A stretch of DNA of 64,000 nucleotides from Sphingobacteriales bacterium 50-39 (GTDB taxonomy: Bacteria > Bacteroidota > Bacteroidia > Chitinophagales > Chitinophagaceae). Below, piece by piece: positions 8,010 through 16,901 of this stretch. The stretch spans positions 186,001-250,000 of the forward strand of contig MKTZ01000001.1 of assembly GCA_001898505.1 (NCBI GenBank), in the 5' to 3' direction. The first letter of the stretch is position 1. Each line of letters opens with the position of its first letter. The notes beneath the pieces were generated by a model. The model ran no database searches. It was not told the origin of the DNA and saw only the letters and a program-made list of their open reading frames with translations. The translations under genes and the position numbers were made by a program.

Positions 8010-9008
8010 CTACAAGCTACTGAGGAACTGCAAGGTATCCACTCCGTCGGCATAGTCGGCAAGGCCGGGGTGCTGAGCCTGACCAAAAGGGGTGTGCCCC
8101 TGACCTACGACGCACTGGATATCCTGGTGACCGATGAGGAAGGGGAGAGGGTTTTCGCCTGGTCGATAATATTCATAGTGTAATACGCTGATGGGGCTAA
8201 AGGGGGAGTCGGCCTCTAAGAGGAGTATGGACTCGTTGGTCATGTAGTACTTTTTATTCAGGATCAGCAGGGTGAGCTGGTAGTCGTAATTGTGCTTGTA
8301 TTTGGATAAATCGCCGAGGTAATTGTACCGGCGAAAGGCTTCCAGCAGGGAGAGGAAGTCGTAATTCTCGGGGACATAGAGCTTGGTCACATTGCGGCAG
8401 CCCAGCCCAAAATACTGGTATACATCGTCGGCGAGCCTGTCGAGGTCGTCCCTGGACTCTTCTCCTGTGAGTATGGCCACGGAGGTGCGATTGCGGCGGA
8501 TGATATGGGGGTATTTACCGAAATAATAGTCAAAATAGCGGGCTGAATTATTGCTACCGGTGGCGATATAGGCGTCGGCTCCGGTGAGCCGTTCGGGGAA
8601 TGTTACCAGGGAGGCGACCTGTGGATCGTATTTTTCCAGCTGTTGGACGAGATGACGGATGAGGACGTTGTCCCGGGAGGAGGGTTTGATCCACTGCCGG
8701 TGACCGGCAATAAAAATACTCAGAAAATCATGAAACCCTACCAGGGGGATGTTGCCGGCCATGGTGAGCCCGATGGTCCTGGGGGAGGGATTGGTGGCAG
8801 GGAGGCTGTAGCTGTCGGCCCATTGGCTCAACTTGTCCCTTTGGAGGTATTCGGTAGCGATCTGCCGGACGGCCAACTGTATGAACTCGGGGGTGAACCA
8901 TCCGTTCTCGGCATGCGCCCGATGCTGGGCGGATACCCATGGGGGTGTTTGGGATAAGCAATAATCTCCTAATTCTCCCAATAAATTGATACGTTGTTCC
9001 AAGTTCAT
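8010..9008 (-). CDS. LuxC-like acyl-CoA reductase
   Basis: 332 residues resembling the LuxC/acyl-CoA reductase family, which reduces activated fatty acyl groups to aldehydes with NADPH. The family's active-site cysteine is visible at Cys204 in GLGCRNVTKLYVP, and the aldehyde-dehydrogenase-like motif ATGSNNSARYF is at 149-159. It is shorter than luminescence LuxC (about 480 residues). No luxA, luxB, luxD or luxE is near, so a role in light emission is unlikely. It is transcribed away from a dicluster ferredoxin gene with a shared 85-bp intergenic region. The physiological substrate is unknown. Confidence 0.8.
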   Translation of the reverse strand: MNLEQRINLLGELGDYCLSQTPPWVSAQHRAHAENGWFTPEFIQLAVRQIATEYLQRDKLSQWADSYSLPATNPSPRTIGLTMAGNIPLVGFHDFLSIFIAGHRQWIKPSSRDNVLIRHLVQQLEKYDPQVASLVTFPERLTGADAYIATGSNNSARYFDYYFGKYPHIIRRNRTSVAILTGEESRDDLDRLADDVYQYFGLGCRNVTKLYVPENYDFLSLLEAFRRYNYLGDLSKYKHNYDYQLTLLILNKKYYMTNESILLLEADSPFSPISVLHYEYYRPGENPLPFLIGHQDIQCVVGQGHTPFGQAQHPGLADYADGVDTLQFLSSL

Positions 9009-9020
9009 AAATCCGCTTTG

Positions 9021-9028
9021 TATATTTG
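9021..9028 (+). promoter_or_regulatory. Candidate -7 element for the ferredoxin gene
   Basis: TATATTTG matches TAnnTTTG exactly and lies 65 bp upstream of the ferredoxin start. The best TTG upstream is 24 bp away, longer than usual, so the call is tentative. Confidence 0.35.
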
Positions 9029-9093
9029 TGGTTAGGCAGTAAATTGAGTTAAAACTGTAAAATTAAGTTTAATCATCTCCTAATTTTCAGAAT

Positions 9094-9441
9094 ATGGCTA
9101 TTAAAATAACAGAAGAATGTATCAATTGTGGCGCCTGCGAGCCGGAATGTCCCAATAACGCCATTTATGAGGGTGGAGTAGAGTGGGCGATCTCGGATGG
9201 CACAAGCGTAAAAGGATCGTTCACCTTACTGGATGGATCTTCGGTCGAAGCGGGTCAGCGCAATGCCCCTATCAGTGTGGATACGTATTATATCGTGCCC
9301 AACAAGTGTACAGAATGTCAGGGTTTTCATGAAGAACCGCAATGTGCGGCGGTATGTCCGGTGGACTGCTGTGTACCGGATGAGATGTATCGGGAGACGG
9401 TGGAAGAGCTGCTGGCCAAGAAAGAGAAATTGCACTTGTAA
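9094..9441 (+). CDS. 4Fe-4S dicluster ferredoxin
   Basis: A 115-residue cytoplasmic electron carrier. The first cluster motif is Cys9, Cys12, Cys15, Cys19 (CINCGACEPEC). The second is Cys72, Cys75, Cys84, Cys88 (CTEC...CAAVCP), with a longer insertion between the second and third cysteines. This spacing is typical of the YfhL/Allochromatium-type 2[4Fe-4S] ferredoxins. A roughly 45-residue insertion separates the two motifs. The gene is divergent from the LuxC-like reductase; redox coupling between the two is possible but not shown. A hairpin element begins right at the stop codon. Confidence 0.9.
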   Translation: MAIKITEECINCGACEPECPNNAIYEGGVEWAISDGTSVKGSFTLLDGSSVEAGQRNAPISVDTYYIVPNKCTECQGFHEEPQCAAVCPVDCCVPDEMYRETVEELLAKKEKLHL

Positions 9442-9490
9442 ATGTCCGAAAAACGCGCCTTCCGGGAAATGTAGCCCGTTTTGACCCCTG
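9442..9490 (+). repeat. Dispersed hairpin element (copy F)
   Basis: Immediately after the ferredoxin stop, AAAACGCGC (9450-9458) pairs with GCCCGTTTT (9474-9482) with one mismatch. The loop CTTCCGGGAAATGTA ends in the GAAAnnTA-GC motif shared with the elements at 42.7, 47.05 and 52.2 kb, and the leading TGTCCGAAAAACG is shared with the 47.05-kb copy. The ATGTCTG tail is missing here. Confidence 0.5.
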
Positions 9491-9622
9491 TGGAAAAAAA
9501 CGTGCAAAATTATTTGGATTTAGAGCGCGGAGAGTAGTACCTTAATGGAAATTAAGTTGAGTTTATCAATGTAACCTTTGTGTTACATGCTAATAGGCGG
9601 GTGATATTTCCCGTCATAAAAG

Positions 9623-9660
9623 GGTGAAGGGCTCTGTTTCCTTCACCTTTCTTATTTTTT
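9623..9660 (+). terminator. Rho-independent-type terminator
   Basis: GGTGAAGG (9623-9630) pairs with CCTTCACC (9640-9647) and is followed by the T-rich run TTTCTTATTTTTT. It could end transcripts coming from the ferredoxin gene. Confidence 0.6.
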
Positions 9661-9702
9661 GGCGCGCACTTTTGGTTTAAAAGTGATGTGCGCGCCAAAA
9701 AA
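9655..9702. repeat. Nested inverted repeat (cruciform-like)
   Basis: A perfect 15-bp inverted repeat (TTTTTTGGCGCGCAC at 9655-9669, its complement at 9688-9702) encloses a second small hairpin (ACTTTT / AAAAGT). It is part of a run of hairpins between the ferredoxin and ddl genes (also 9541-9556, 9569-9588 and 9720-9740). Confidence 0.75.
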
Positions 9703-9719
9703 TATCTAATACGTCGCGA

Positions 9720-9740
9720 CAAAGGGGCTAGGCCCCTTTG
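9720..9740. repeat. Perfect 9-bp hairpin CAAAGGGGC / GCCCCTTTG
   Basis: A perfect stem with a three-base loop lies about 100 bp upstream of ddl. There is no T-tract, so it is not an obvious terminator. The following 80 bp up to ddl hold no recognised signal. Confidence 0.6.
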
Positions 9741-9844
9741 GAATCCCCCCAGACACGGCCAGGTGTGAGAAGCCACTGCAAGGTCCCTTAAGACACTATT
9801 AGGCGGTTTTTTTCGTTTATTTGCTGAAAATTTATCTCCATTCA

Positions 9845-10846
9845 ATGAAGCCCACTATCGCATTTGTCACCGGCGGGTATTCCGGCGAGTCAGTCATATC
9901 CTATAAAAGCGCCATCACCATCGAGAATAACATCGATAAAGATCGATATACCGTCTACAAAATTGACGTTACGAAGGGGGGGTGGTTTCATGAGCAGAAG
10001 GACGGTTCCAAGGTGCAAGTAGACAAAAATGATTTTTCATTGACCCTGGAGGGAAAAAAGATCGTATTTGACGCGGTGCTGATCGGTATTCACGGTACAC
10101 CTGGGGAGGATGGGAAATTACAGGGCTATTTTGACCTGCTGGGGCTGCCCTATACGAGTTGTGACGCAGCGACCTCGGCTATCACGTTCAACAAGCGATA
10201 TACGGTGGCTGTGGCGGCTTTTAGCGGGATCAATGTGGCCAAATCGGTGCATTTGGTCAAGGGAAGATTTGCAAATCCTGAAGAAATAGCACGGCATTTG
10301 CAATTCCCGGTATTTGTAAAGCCGGCCAATGGGGGATCTTCGATTGGGATGTCCAAGGTGAATTCGGCTTCGGAGGAGTTGGGGGCGGCGATTGAAAAAG
10401 CGTTCAGGGAAGACAGCCAGGTATTGATCGAGGAGTTCATTACGGGCAGGGAGTTCACCATCGGGGTGTTCCGGCACCAGGGTGAGATCATTACCTTACC
10501 GATGACGGAGGTGAAAAGTAAAAAAGAGTTCTTCGACTTTGAGGCCAAGTATACGGCGGGACTCAATGAGGAGACGACGCCGGCCCAGGTGGAGGAAGCG
10601 GTGGCGGAAAAGATCCGGGCTGCCGCAAAAAAGATCTATCAGATATTCAATTGTAACGGGATCATCCGGATAGACTTTATTTACAACGAGGCAAAGGGGG
10701 AACCTTTTATGCTGGAGGTCAATACGGTGCCGGGGCAGAGTGAGGCGAGCATCGTGCCGCAGCAGCTGAAGGTTTTTGGGTGGACGTTGAAACAGTTCTA
10801 TTCGGCCCTCATCGAGGAGGCGCTAACGCAGAAAAAGGCCTCTTAG
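9845..10846 (+). CDS. ddl: D-alanine--D-alanine ligase
   Basis: An ATP-grasp ligase that makes the D-Ala-D-Ala dipeptide for peptidoglycan precursors. With the ATG at 9845 (MKPTIAFVTGG) it has 333 residues; a TTG eight codons upstream is less likely. Family motifs are visible: the N-terminal GGYSGES loop, HGTPGEDG in the first third, FVKPANGGSSIGMSK in the ATP-grasp domain, and the C-terminal MLEVNTVPGQSEASIVPQ with the metal-binding Glu/Asn. The gene starts a likely operon with a PASTA-domain protein (48 bp downstream) and a rhodanese protein, which fits a cell-wall context. Confidence 0.95.
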   Translation: MKPTIAFVTGGYSGESVISYKSAITIENNIDKDRYTVYKIDVTKGGWFHEQKDGSKVQVDKNDFSLTLEGKKIVFDAVLIGIHGTPGEDGKLQGYFDLLGLPYTSCDAATSAITFNKRYTVAVAAFSGINVAKSVHLVKGRFANPEEIARHLQFPVFVKPANGGSSIGMSKVNSASEELGAAIEKAFREDSQVLIEEFITGREFTIGVFRHQGEIITLPMTEVKSKKEFFDFEAKYTAGLNEETTPAQVEEAVAEKIRAAAKKIYQIFNCNGIIRIDFIYNEAKGEPFMLEVNTVPGQSEASIVPQQLKVFGWTLKQFYSALIEEALTQKKAS

Positions 10847-10894
10847 GGCTGGCGGAAGACAGGCTCAATATTTTTTAAATAAACTATAAAAGGC

Positions 10895-11710
10895 GTGTTC
10901 AAATTTCTCACTACCAAACCTCTCTGGATAAATATCCTGGCGGGCATCGGTCTTTTGCTCTTTCTTTTATTGATATTCCTGGGATCGCTGGCCCTGCTTA
11001 CGCAGCATGGCAAGACGATGAAGATCCCTTCCGTCACGGGGCTGTCATATACGGATGCGAAAAAGACGCTGGAGTCGGAAGGTTTTGGGGTACAGATACA
11101 AGACTCTGTTTATTCCGACACGATGGCGCCGTTGAAGGTGGTGAAACAATTCCCCGAGGCGGACAACCTGGTGAAGGTGAATCGTACGGTGTACCTGACG
11201 ATCAACCGGAGCGAAGCTCCTTTTATCCAGATGCCAAACCTGGTGAGCATGAGCTTTCGCAATGCGGAAATGATCCTGCGGCAATACGGGCTGAGGTTGG
11301 AGGATACTGTCTTTAAGCCGGACTTTGCCAAGAACTCGGTGCTGGATCAGCTGTATAAGGGGGAGACGATCAAGCCGGGCTCGCAGATCCGCCAGGGAAG
11401 CGCGATCACGCTGGTGCTGGGCAGCGGGATAGGGGGTATTGGTTATATCGTGCCTGATCTGTTCGGGCTGACCTATCAGCAGGCCAAAAGCCGATTGGAT
11501 TCCATGAGCCTTATATTCGGGGCTGTCACTTCGGGGCCTGATGTGCGGGATACGGCGGATGGGTATATATACAAACAAACACCTGATCAATTTGGCGAGG
11601 ACGGCCGTCCCAACAGGATCCATCCGGGGCAGACGATCGATATCTGGCTGGGGGCGCAAAGGCCGATCCGGAGGACGGATACGGCTACAACGAATGGAGG
11701 GGCTTATTGA
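10895..11710 (+). CDS. Membrane-anchored PASTA-domain protein
   Basis: 271 residues starting with GTG. One transmembrane helix (about 11-36) is followed by three tandem PASTA repeats of about 65-70 residues each (beginning near IPSVTGLSY, MPNLVSMSF and VPDLFGLTY). PASTA domains bind peptidoglycan fragments or beta-lactam-like ligands in Ser/Thr kinases and penicillin-binding proteins, but here there is neither a kinase nor a transpeptidase domain. The location directly downstream of ddl supports a role in sensing or organising cell wall in the periplasm. This stand-alone PASTA architecture is familiar in Bacteroidota; its exact job is not known. Confidence 0.88.
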   Translation: MFKFLTTKPLWINILAGIGLLLFLLLIFLGSLALLTQHGKTMKIPSVTGLSYTDAKKTLESEGFGVQIQDSVYSDTMAPLKVVKQFPEADNLVKVNRTVYLTINRSEAPFIQMPNLVSMSFRNAEMILRQYGLRLEDTVFKPDFAKNSVLDQLYKGETIKPGSQIRQGSAITLVLGSGIGGIGYIVPDLFGLTYQQAKSRLDSMSLIFGAVTSGPDVRDTADGYIYKQTPDQFGEDGRPNRIHPGQTIDIWLGAQRPIRRTDTATTNGGAY

Positions 11711-11766
11711 CGTAACTTTACGAATAATACAATAATCAATATATTCGTGGTCCAAACAATATAGGT

Positions 11767-12075
11767 ATGCAAGTTATTACTGTAGAGGAGCTAAAAAACA
11801 GACTGGACAAGGGGGAATCCCTACACCTGTTGGATGTTCGCGAGCCATCCGAGCATGCGGAGTTCAACATCGGAGGCGTGCTGTTACCGCTGGGCAAGAT
11901 CATGACGATGCAGACGGATGATATCGACAACTGGAAGGATGAGGAGGTGATCGTCTACTGTCGTAGTGGCAACCGTAGTGGTCAGGCAAGCCTTATACTG
12001 GAAACGGCGGGCTTTACCAATGTAAAGAATCTGACGGGGGGCATGATGGCCTGGCAGGACAGGATCGTCAAGTAA
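11767..12075 (+). CDS. Rhodanese-like domain protein
   Basis: A 102-residue single rhodanese domain without a signal peptide. The active-site loop CRSGNRSG starts with the persulfide-carrying Cys65, and the DVREPSEH motif at 23-30 is typical. Such small rhodaneses (GlpE/PspE type) move sulfane sulfur between donors and acceptors. It follows the PASTA gene by 56 bp and may be the last gene of the ddl operon. A small CCCTC/GAGGG hairpin at 12089-12102 separates it from the convergent peptidase gene. Confidence 0.9.
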   Translation: MQVITVEELKNRLDKGESLHLLDVREPSEHAEFNIGGVLLPLGKIMTMQTDDIDNWKDEEVIVYCRSGNRSGQASLILETAGFTNVKNLTGGMMAWQDRIVK

Positions 12076-12103
12076 ATATCGGCCGTTGCCCTCTAACGAG
12101 GGG

Positions 12104-14182
12104 TTATTTCAAATATTTCCCATACCAAGCCAGATATCTTTCTAACCTGTCCCGTTGATAGGAGGGCATGGTGATGCCATGGAACTGTCCGGGATAGATG
12201 ATGAGCTGGGTGGGGACGCCGAGGGTCCTCAGCGCCTGGTACATCTGTTCACTGCCGGCGGTGGGTACGTTGAAGTCCTTTTCTCCGCTGAGGAAGAGTG
12301 TAGGTGTCTTGATCCTGTCGGCCTTTAGCAGGGGATAGGATATCTTTAAATACCTGTCGATACTTTTCCAGGGCGCGCCAATCTCGTTATTATACTGACT
12401 GATGTACTGATCTACTCCATAAAGGGAGAGCGTAAATCCTGTGCCGGCGCCGCTGGCAGCGGCTTTGAACCTTGTGTCGGATGCGATGAGATAGTCGGTC
12501 AAAATGCCTCCATAGCTCCATCCACCCACGGCCAGCTTGTCGGGGTCGGCAATTCCCTGTTGTACGAGATAATCCACCGCTCCATGCAGGTCGAGTACTT
12601 CCTTATTCCCCCAGTCGCCGGAAATAATCTTACAGTAATCCATTCCCCGTCCATTGCTGCCGCGATAGTTGACGGCTGCCACTACATAGCCTCCCGCGGC
12701 CAGCATTTGTCTTGTCAGATCGAATCCGAAGTTGTCCTGGCCGACGGGGCCTCCGTGTATATAAAGAATGAGGGGGAGTTTTTGTCCCCGGGAAGCTGTG
12801 GCCGGCTTCCATAGTAAGCCGGAGACCTTTGTGCCATCGCTGCTGGTGGAAGTAAATCCTTCCACGGATGCCAGTGCCAATGGGGCCAGGAATCCATCCA
12901 TATGATGGGTCAGGCGGCGGGGCTTGCCATTTTCCAAAACATATATTTCGGTGGGTGTTTGTGGGTCGGAGCTGGTGGTAAGCCAGTTGCCGGCAGATAT
13001 TGCCTCGGCGGGCCCGAAGATACGCGGGCCGTCAGTCAGTTTGGACATTTTGCCGTCGATGGGGGAGAAGGAGGCAAGAAACTCTTCTCTGTCGTTCTCA
13101 ACCTGGGCTATGATGCTCTTCCCGTCTTTGGCCCAGCGGGGGCTGGTGACGGGTCTGTCGAGCGTTTTGCTGAGCAAGCTGGGTTCGCCGCCATTTTTTG
13201 ATAGGAGCGCGAGCACGGGCTGGTCGTACATGATATAGTCTTCGTCGGCGGTGGAGCGGGTATATGCAATATGTTGTCCGTCGGGGCTCCAGCGAGGAGT
13301 ATTGTCGGCGCCTTTCCAGGTGGTCAGCTGACGGGGCGTGCTGCCTGGCTGTGCTGTGATGGTATAGATGTCGGTGTTCTCGTTCTTATCGGGATCTTCG
13401 GTCCTGTTGCTCACAAAGGCGATAGCGCTGCCGTCGGGGCTCCATACGGCCCCTTCATCGTCATAGGATCCTTTGGTGAGGGTATCGAGTTTTTTGGTGA
13501 TGATATTGAACAGGTACAGGTGGGTATAGAGCTTTTTGTATCTGTAGCCTTCTACGTCCTGCTTGTATTGATAGCGGTCGATCACATATGGTTTGGTGGT
13601 CTTGACCTTACCGGTGTCCTCTGGCTCCTGATCGGTGAGTGTGAGGAGGAGCTTTTGTCCGTCGGGGCTCCAGGCATAATCGTTGACGCCGCCTCTGATA
13701 TTGGTGAGTTTTTGTCCTTCGCCTCCCCGGCGGTCCATGAGCCAGACCTGGCTGCCTTCGACCTTTGGCCGGGTCACGGGTAAGAGATCGCCCATGTCCA
13801 TTGCGGATGCCTGGCGGGAAGAGAGGAAGGAAAGATATTTGCCATCGGGGCTCCAGCGGGGGCGTGACTCGCCTTCGGGGCTGCTGGTAAGCCGGAAATT
13901 TTGGCTGCCGTCCAGGCTGATCATCCAGATAGCGGAACCGCGCCTGTCCTTTATAGAGTCGATGGTGCTCACGGTATAAGCTACCCATTTTCCGTCGGGT
14001 GATAATTGCGGATCGCTGACGGCGGGCAGGCGGTAGATGTCATCGGGCCGGAGGGGGCGTTTGGCTGCGGGGGCGGCTGGCGCGGACGGGGCAGACGGCG
14101 CGGGTGGGGCAGATTGGGGGTATGCGTGGAGGCTTTGGCCGAGGAGGGCCAGGCCTGTGAGGACGACAAAAATGCTTCTCAT
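12104..14182 (-). CDS. S9 family exported peptidase (acylaminoacyl-peptidase-like)
   Basis: 692 residues: a signal peptide (about 1-20), a short Pro/Ala/Ser-rich spacer (24-41), a beta-propeller made of TolB/WD-like repeats (recurring SPDGK and WSPDG motifs), and a C-terminal alpha/beta-hydrolase domain. The catalytic triad reads Ser556 (GGWSYGG), Asp636 (SGEKDF) and His668 (GQFHG). It would cleave short peptides in the periplasm. A second, DPP-IV-like S9 peptidase is encoded at 36064-38505. The gene lies 53 bp downstream of the TonB-dependent receptor on the same strand, so it may share the thiamine-controlled transcript, though nothing links its function to thiamine. Confidence 0.93.
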   Translation of the reverse strand: MRSIFVVLTGLALLGQSLHAYPQSAPPAPSAPSAPAAPAAKRPLRPDDIYRLPAVSDPQLSPDGKWVAYTVSTIDSIKDRRGSAIWMISLDGSQNFRLTSSPEGESRPRWSPDGKYLSFLSSRQASAMDMGDLLPVTRPKVEGSQVWLMDRRGGEGQKLTNIRGGVNDYAWSPDGQKLLLTLTDQEPEDTGKVKTTKPYVIDRYQYKQDVEGYRYKKLYTHLYLFNIITKKLDTLTKGSYDDEGAVWSPDGSAIAFVSNRTEDPDKNENTDIYTITAQPGSTPRQLTTWKGADNTPRWSPDGQHIAYTRSTADEDYIMYDQPVLALLSKNGGEPSLLSKTLDRPVTSPRWAKDGKSIIAQVENDREEFLASFSPIDGKMSKLTDGPRIFGPAEAISAGNWLTTSSDPQTPTEIYVLENGKPRRLTHHMDGFLAPLALASVEGFTSTSSDGTKVSGLLWKPATASRGQKLPLILYIHGGPVGQDNFGFDLTRQMLAAGGYVVAAVNYRGSNGRGMDYCKIISGDWGNKEVLDLHGAVDYLVQQGIADPDKLAVGGWSYGGILTDYLIASDTRFKAAASGAGTGFTLSLYGVDQYISQYNNEIGAPWKSIDRYLKISYPLLKADRIKTPTLFLSGEKDFNVPTAGSEQMYQALRTLGVPTQLIIYPGQFHGITMPSYQRDRLERYLAWYGKYLK

Positions 14183-14235
14183 ATGCGGTCTGAATTTTTA
14201 TAGCCGCCAACCAAGGGGTGGGGGTAGCAGACAAT

Positions 14236-16704
14236 TTACAATTTTATATTCACTGCCAGCATAAAATTCGTACCTGCCATGGGGAAGTAGAAATTTTCGG
14301 TGATGAGGTTGCCGCCGTAATAATAACTATAGGTATAACCGTTGGGTTCGTATTTCCTGTTGAGTACATTGTTCAGCTGGAAGATAAGATCGATGGCCTT
14401 GAAAGGCTGGGGTTTTAATGTATAGCTCATACGCAGGTCCTGTACATAGTAGCTACGCAGCGACCTGTCTTCCTTTTGTGAGTTGTCGAGATATTGTTTG
14501 CTGACATATTTGGCGGGCAGGGTGATGGTATAATTGGGAAGGGGCGTGAAATCAAGGGAGGCTGCCCCGACGATGTCCGGTGAAAAGGAGATATCGCTGT
14601 GTCTGTAGAAGAAGCTTTTTTGTGTGTTGTTGTCGTAATCGAAAATATACTCGCTGTAGTTATTGATCTTGTTCCTGCTGAGGGCGAGGTTGGCGGATGC
14701 GCTTATAAAGGAGGTGAGACGCAGGCTGCCCTGCAGCTCGAGCCCCAGGCGATAGCTGTCCTTTATATTGGTGCGGGTGGCTGCGCCGACGCTATTGATC
14801 TGGCCTGTGAGGACGAGCTGATCCTTGTACAGCATGTAATATGCGGTGGCGGCCCAGGAGTAACGGCTGGTCTTTTTTTCATATCCCAGCTCAAAATCGT
14901 TGAGTGTCTCGGGCCGGGGTTGCTGATCCTGGTTGGCCTCGAAGTCATCCCTGTTGGGCTCATGACTGGCGTGGGACCAGGAGAGATAAGCTTGTCCGTC
15001 GGGCATTGACCAGGTGAGGCCGGCCTTGGGATTGAAGAAGTCGTAGTGCTTGTTGATAAAGAGGGTTGGATTGTTCTTGAATCCTTCCAGCTCGTAACCT
15101 ATTCTGCGGTATTGCATGTCCGCAAAAAAGGTGAGGCGGCTTGTGAGCTGTTCCTGCCATTTGCCATAGATATTGAAATCTGTTTTATGAGCAGGCAGAT
15201 TGCCGTAATATTGGTAGTCTTTGTCGATGCCGCCGTTTTGCGCCCAGATGACATTGCCATAATGCTTACCGTCATATTTGTCCCATCCTCCGCCCAGCGT
15301 CAGCTGGGAAGAACCACTCTTGTATTGTAAGGAGAAGATGCCGCCATAGAAATAATTATCCAGCCACTGCTGCCGTACGAGGTCGGTGGCGGTAAGGGTA
15401 TCGGCGCCTACAACGGGGCCGGTGAGTCCATAGTTAGCATAAGCCTGTTGCGGCTCGTATTCTTCATAGTAGCCTCTGCCCCGGGTCAGGAAGCCGGCTA
15501 TATTGAGGGAGAGCGCTTCGTCTATCTTGTGATTGAAGAATAGCTGATAGTGGTCCTGCTGGTAATTGTCTGTCTGGTTGTTGTAGGTGAAATAATTGTA
15601 CGTGCGTTTGTTGGAGTTGTAAAGATTCAGGGAGTCGGCCTGTGTGAAATAGAGTGACCCTACGTTATTGGCGTAGTGTTCGTCGAGGGCTGCCTTGTCA
15701 CCGAAGAGCTTGGCCTGGGGGATGCCGTTCCATGCCTGGTAGGTCTTTTCCTGGCCGGAGAGGACGTTGAACCGGATGGAGGAATTTTTGTCGAGCCAGG
15801 CAGCGGAGAGGTAGAAAGAGCGCAGGTTGCTGGTGGCCCTGTCGATGTAGCCGTCGCTGGTGATCCGGGACAGGCGTGCGTCGAGGGTGAAATGACCGTC
15901 GATGAGGCCGGAGCCTGCCTTTAGGGTAGTCTTCCAGGTATTGAAGGAACCGTAGCTGTTGTTGGATTCGGCGTATGGCTTGTCATTGAATTCATTGGTG
16001 GAGAAATTGATGGTGGCGCCGAAGGCTCCCGCTCCGTTGGAAGAGGTGCCGACACCCCGCTGGATCTGGATGCTGCTGGTAGAGGAGGCAAAATCGGGAA
16101 GGTCGACAAAGAATATGCCTTGTGACTCTGCGTCGTTGTATGGGATGCCGTTGAGGGTCATGTTGATGCGGGTGGCGTCTGTGCCGCGTATATGAATGTA
16201 GGTGTAACCTACTCCATTACCCGCATCGGAATTGACGGTGACCGACGGGGTTTGGTTGAGGAGGAAGGGCAGGTCCTGTCCGAGATTGGTGGCTTCTATT
16301 TCCTTTTTGGTGATATTGGTCTTGGTAAAGGGGGCCTTTTCGCCAGCGCGTAGCGCACGGACCTCTACTGGCTGCATAAAGAGGTTGACCCTGGGCAGGG
16401 AAATATGGATGGGGCCGGCTGCCGGGAGGGTAATGGGTGTCTCGTGGGCGGTGTAACCTATGTTGGTGATCCTCAGTGTATAGGCTCCGGGGCGGATATG
16501 GCGGAATTCAAAATATCCTTTCTCATTGGTGAGGGTAGAGCCGAAGGGCGGGAACTCGACAGTGGCTCCTGAGAGGGGGGTGTTGCTCGTCGAATCGGTG
16601 ACCTGTCCCAAGAATATCTGTGCCTGAGGGGGCAGGGGGGATTGGGCGTTGGCGGTGAGCGTGGCCAGCAGGAGGATGGTTAATGCAGTGTATAGCTTTC
16701 TCAT
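14236..16704 (-). CDS. TonB-dependent receptor, probable thiamine transporter
   Basis: 822 residues: signal peptide (1-20), a carboxypeptidase-regulatory-like beta domain (about 30-110, typical of Bacteroidota receptors), a plug domain (about 125-240, with the TRINMTLNGIPYND and IQRGVG motifs), and a 22-strand-type barrel ending in the aromatic-rich C-terminus. It moves a ligand across the outer membrane using TonB energy. The ligand can be inferred from the leader: a TPP riboswitch lies between the promoter and the start codon, so expression should fall when thiamine pyrophosphate is plentiful. Riboswitch-controlled outer-membrane thiamine receptors have been predicted in Bacteroidota. No thiamine biosynthesis or inner-membrane transporter gene is adjacent. 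Confidence 0.93.
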   Translation of the reverse strand: MRKLYTALTILLLATLTANAQSPLPPQAQIFLGQVTDSTSNTPLSGATVEFPPFGSTLTNEKGYFEFRHIRPGAYTLRITNIGYTAHETPITLPAAGPIHISLPRVNLFMQPVEVRALRAGEKAPFTKTNITKKEIEATNLGQDLPFLLNQTPSVTVNSDAGNGVGYTYIHIRGTDATRINMTLNGIPYNDAESQGIFFVDLPDFASSTSSIQIQRGVGTSSNGAGAFGATINFSTNEFNDKPYAESNNSYGSFNTWKTTLKAGSGLIDGHFTLDARLSRITSDGYIDRATSNLRSFYLSAAWLDKNSSIRFNVLSGQEKTYQAWNGIPQAKLFGDKAALDEHYANNVGSLYFTQADSLNLYNSNKRTYNYFTYNNQTDNYQQDHYQLFFNHKIDEALSLNIAGFLTRGRGYYEEYEPQQAYANYGLTGPVVGADTLTATDLVRQQWLDNYFYGGIFSLQYKSGSSQLTLGGGWDKYDGKHYGNVIWAQNGGIDKDYQYYGNLPAHKTDFNIYGKWQEQLTSRLTFFADMQYRRIGYELEGFKNNPTLFINKHYDFFNPKAGLTWSMPDGQAYLSWSHASHEPNRDDFEANQDQQPRPETLNDFELGYEKKTSRYSWAATAYYMLYKDQLVLTGQINSVGAATRTNIKDSYRLGLELQGSLRLTSFISASANLALSRNKINNYSEYIFDYDNNTQKSFFYRHSDISFSPDIVGAASLDFTPLPNYTITLPAKYVSKQYLDNSQKEDRSLRSYYVQDLRMSYTLKPQPFKAIDLIFQLNNVLNRKYEPNGYTYSYYYGGNLITENFYFPMAGTNFMLAVNIKL

Positions 16705-16774
16705 TCGTAACTAATTGAGGTTGAATAATAAATAGGGGAATGCTACGAAGGAGAAATTGAAATGCTGGTTTACC

Positions 16775-16858
16775 TTCCCTGCGCAGGCATTACCCTGACC
16801 AGGTTCTACGGGTATCATCTCAGCCATTCCGTTGTGAACGGAACAGCACCCCGAGGAA
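16775..16858 (-). promoter_or_regulatory. TPP (thi-box) riboswitch
   Basis: Reading the minus strand, the conserved blocks appear in order: CGGGGTGC, a variable P3 stem (TTCCGTT / AACGGAA), GCTGAGA, ACCCGTAGAACCTG, TCAGGGTAAT, and CCTGCGCAGGGAA. The P1 arms close at the two ends. This is the aptamer that binds thiamine pyrophosphate. The downstream 70 bp to the receptor start show no clear terminator stem, so control may be at translation; that point is uncertain. Confidence 0.95.
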
Positions 16859-16901
16859 TCTGTGAAATACAGCCGGCGTGTTACTACCGGCTGCCTGGGG
16901 A

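Noticed and set aside
9772-9790. GCCACTGC-like block that recalls cobalamin riboswitches
   Set aside because: The other conserved blocks of that riboswitch (the adenosylcobalamin core and the AACCGG-type segments) are not found around it.
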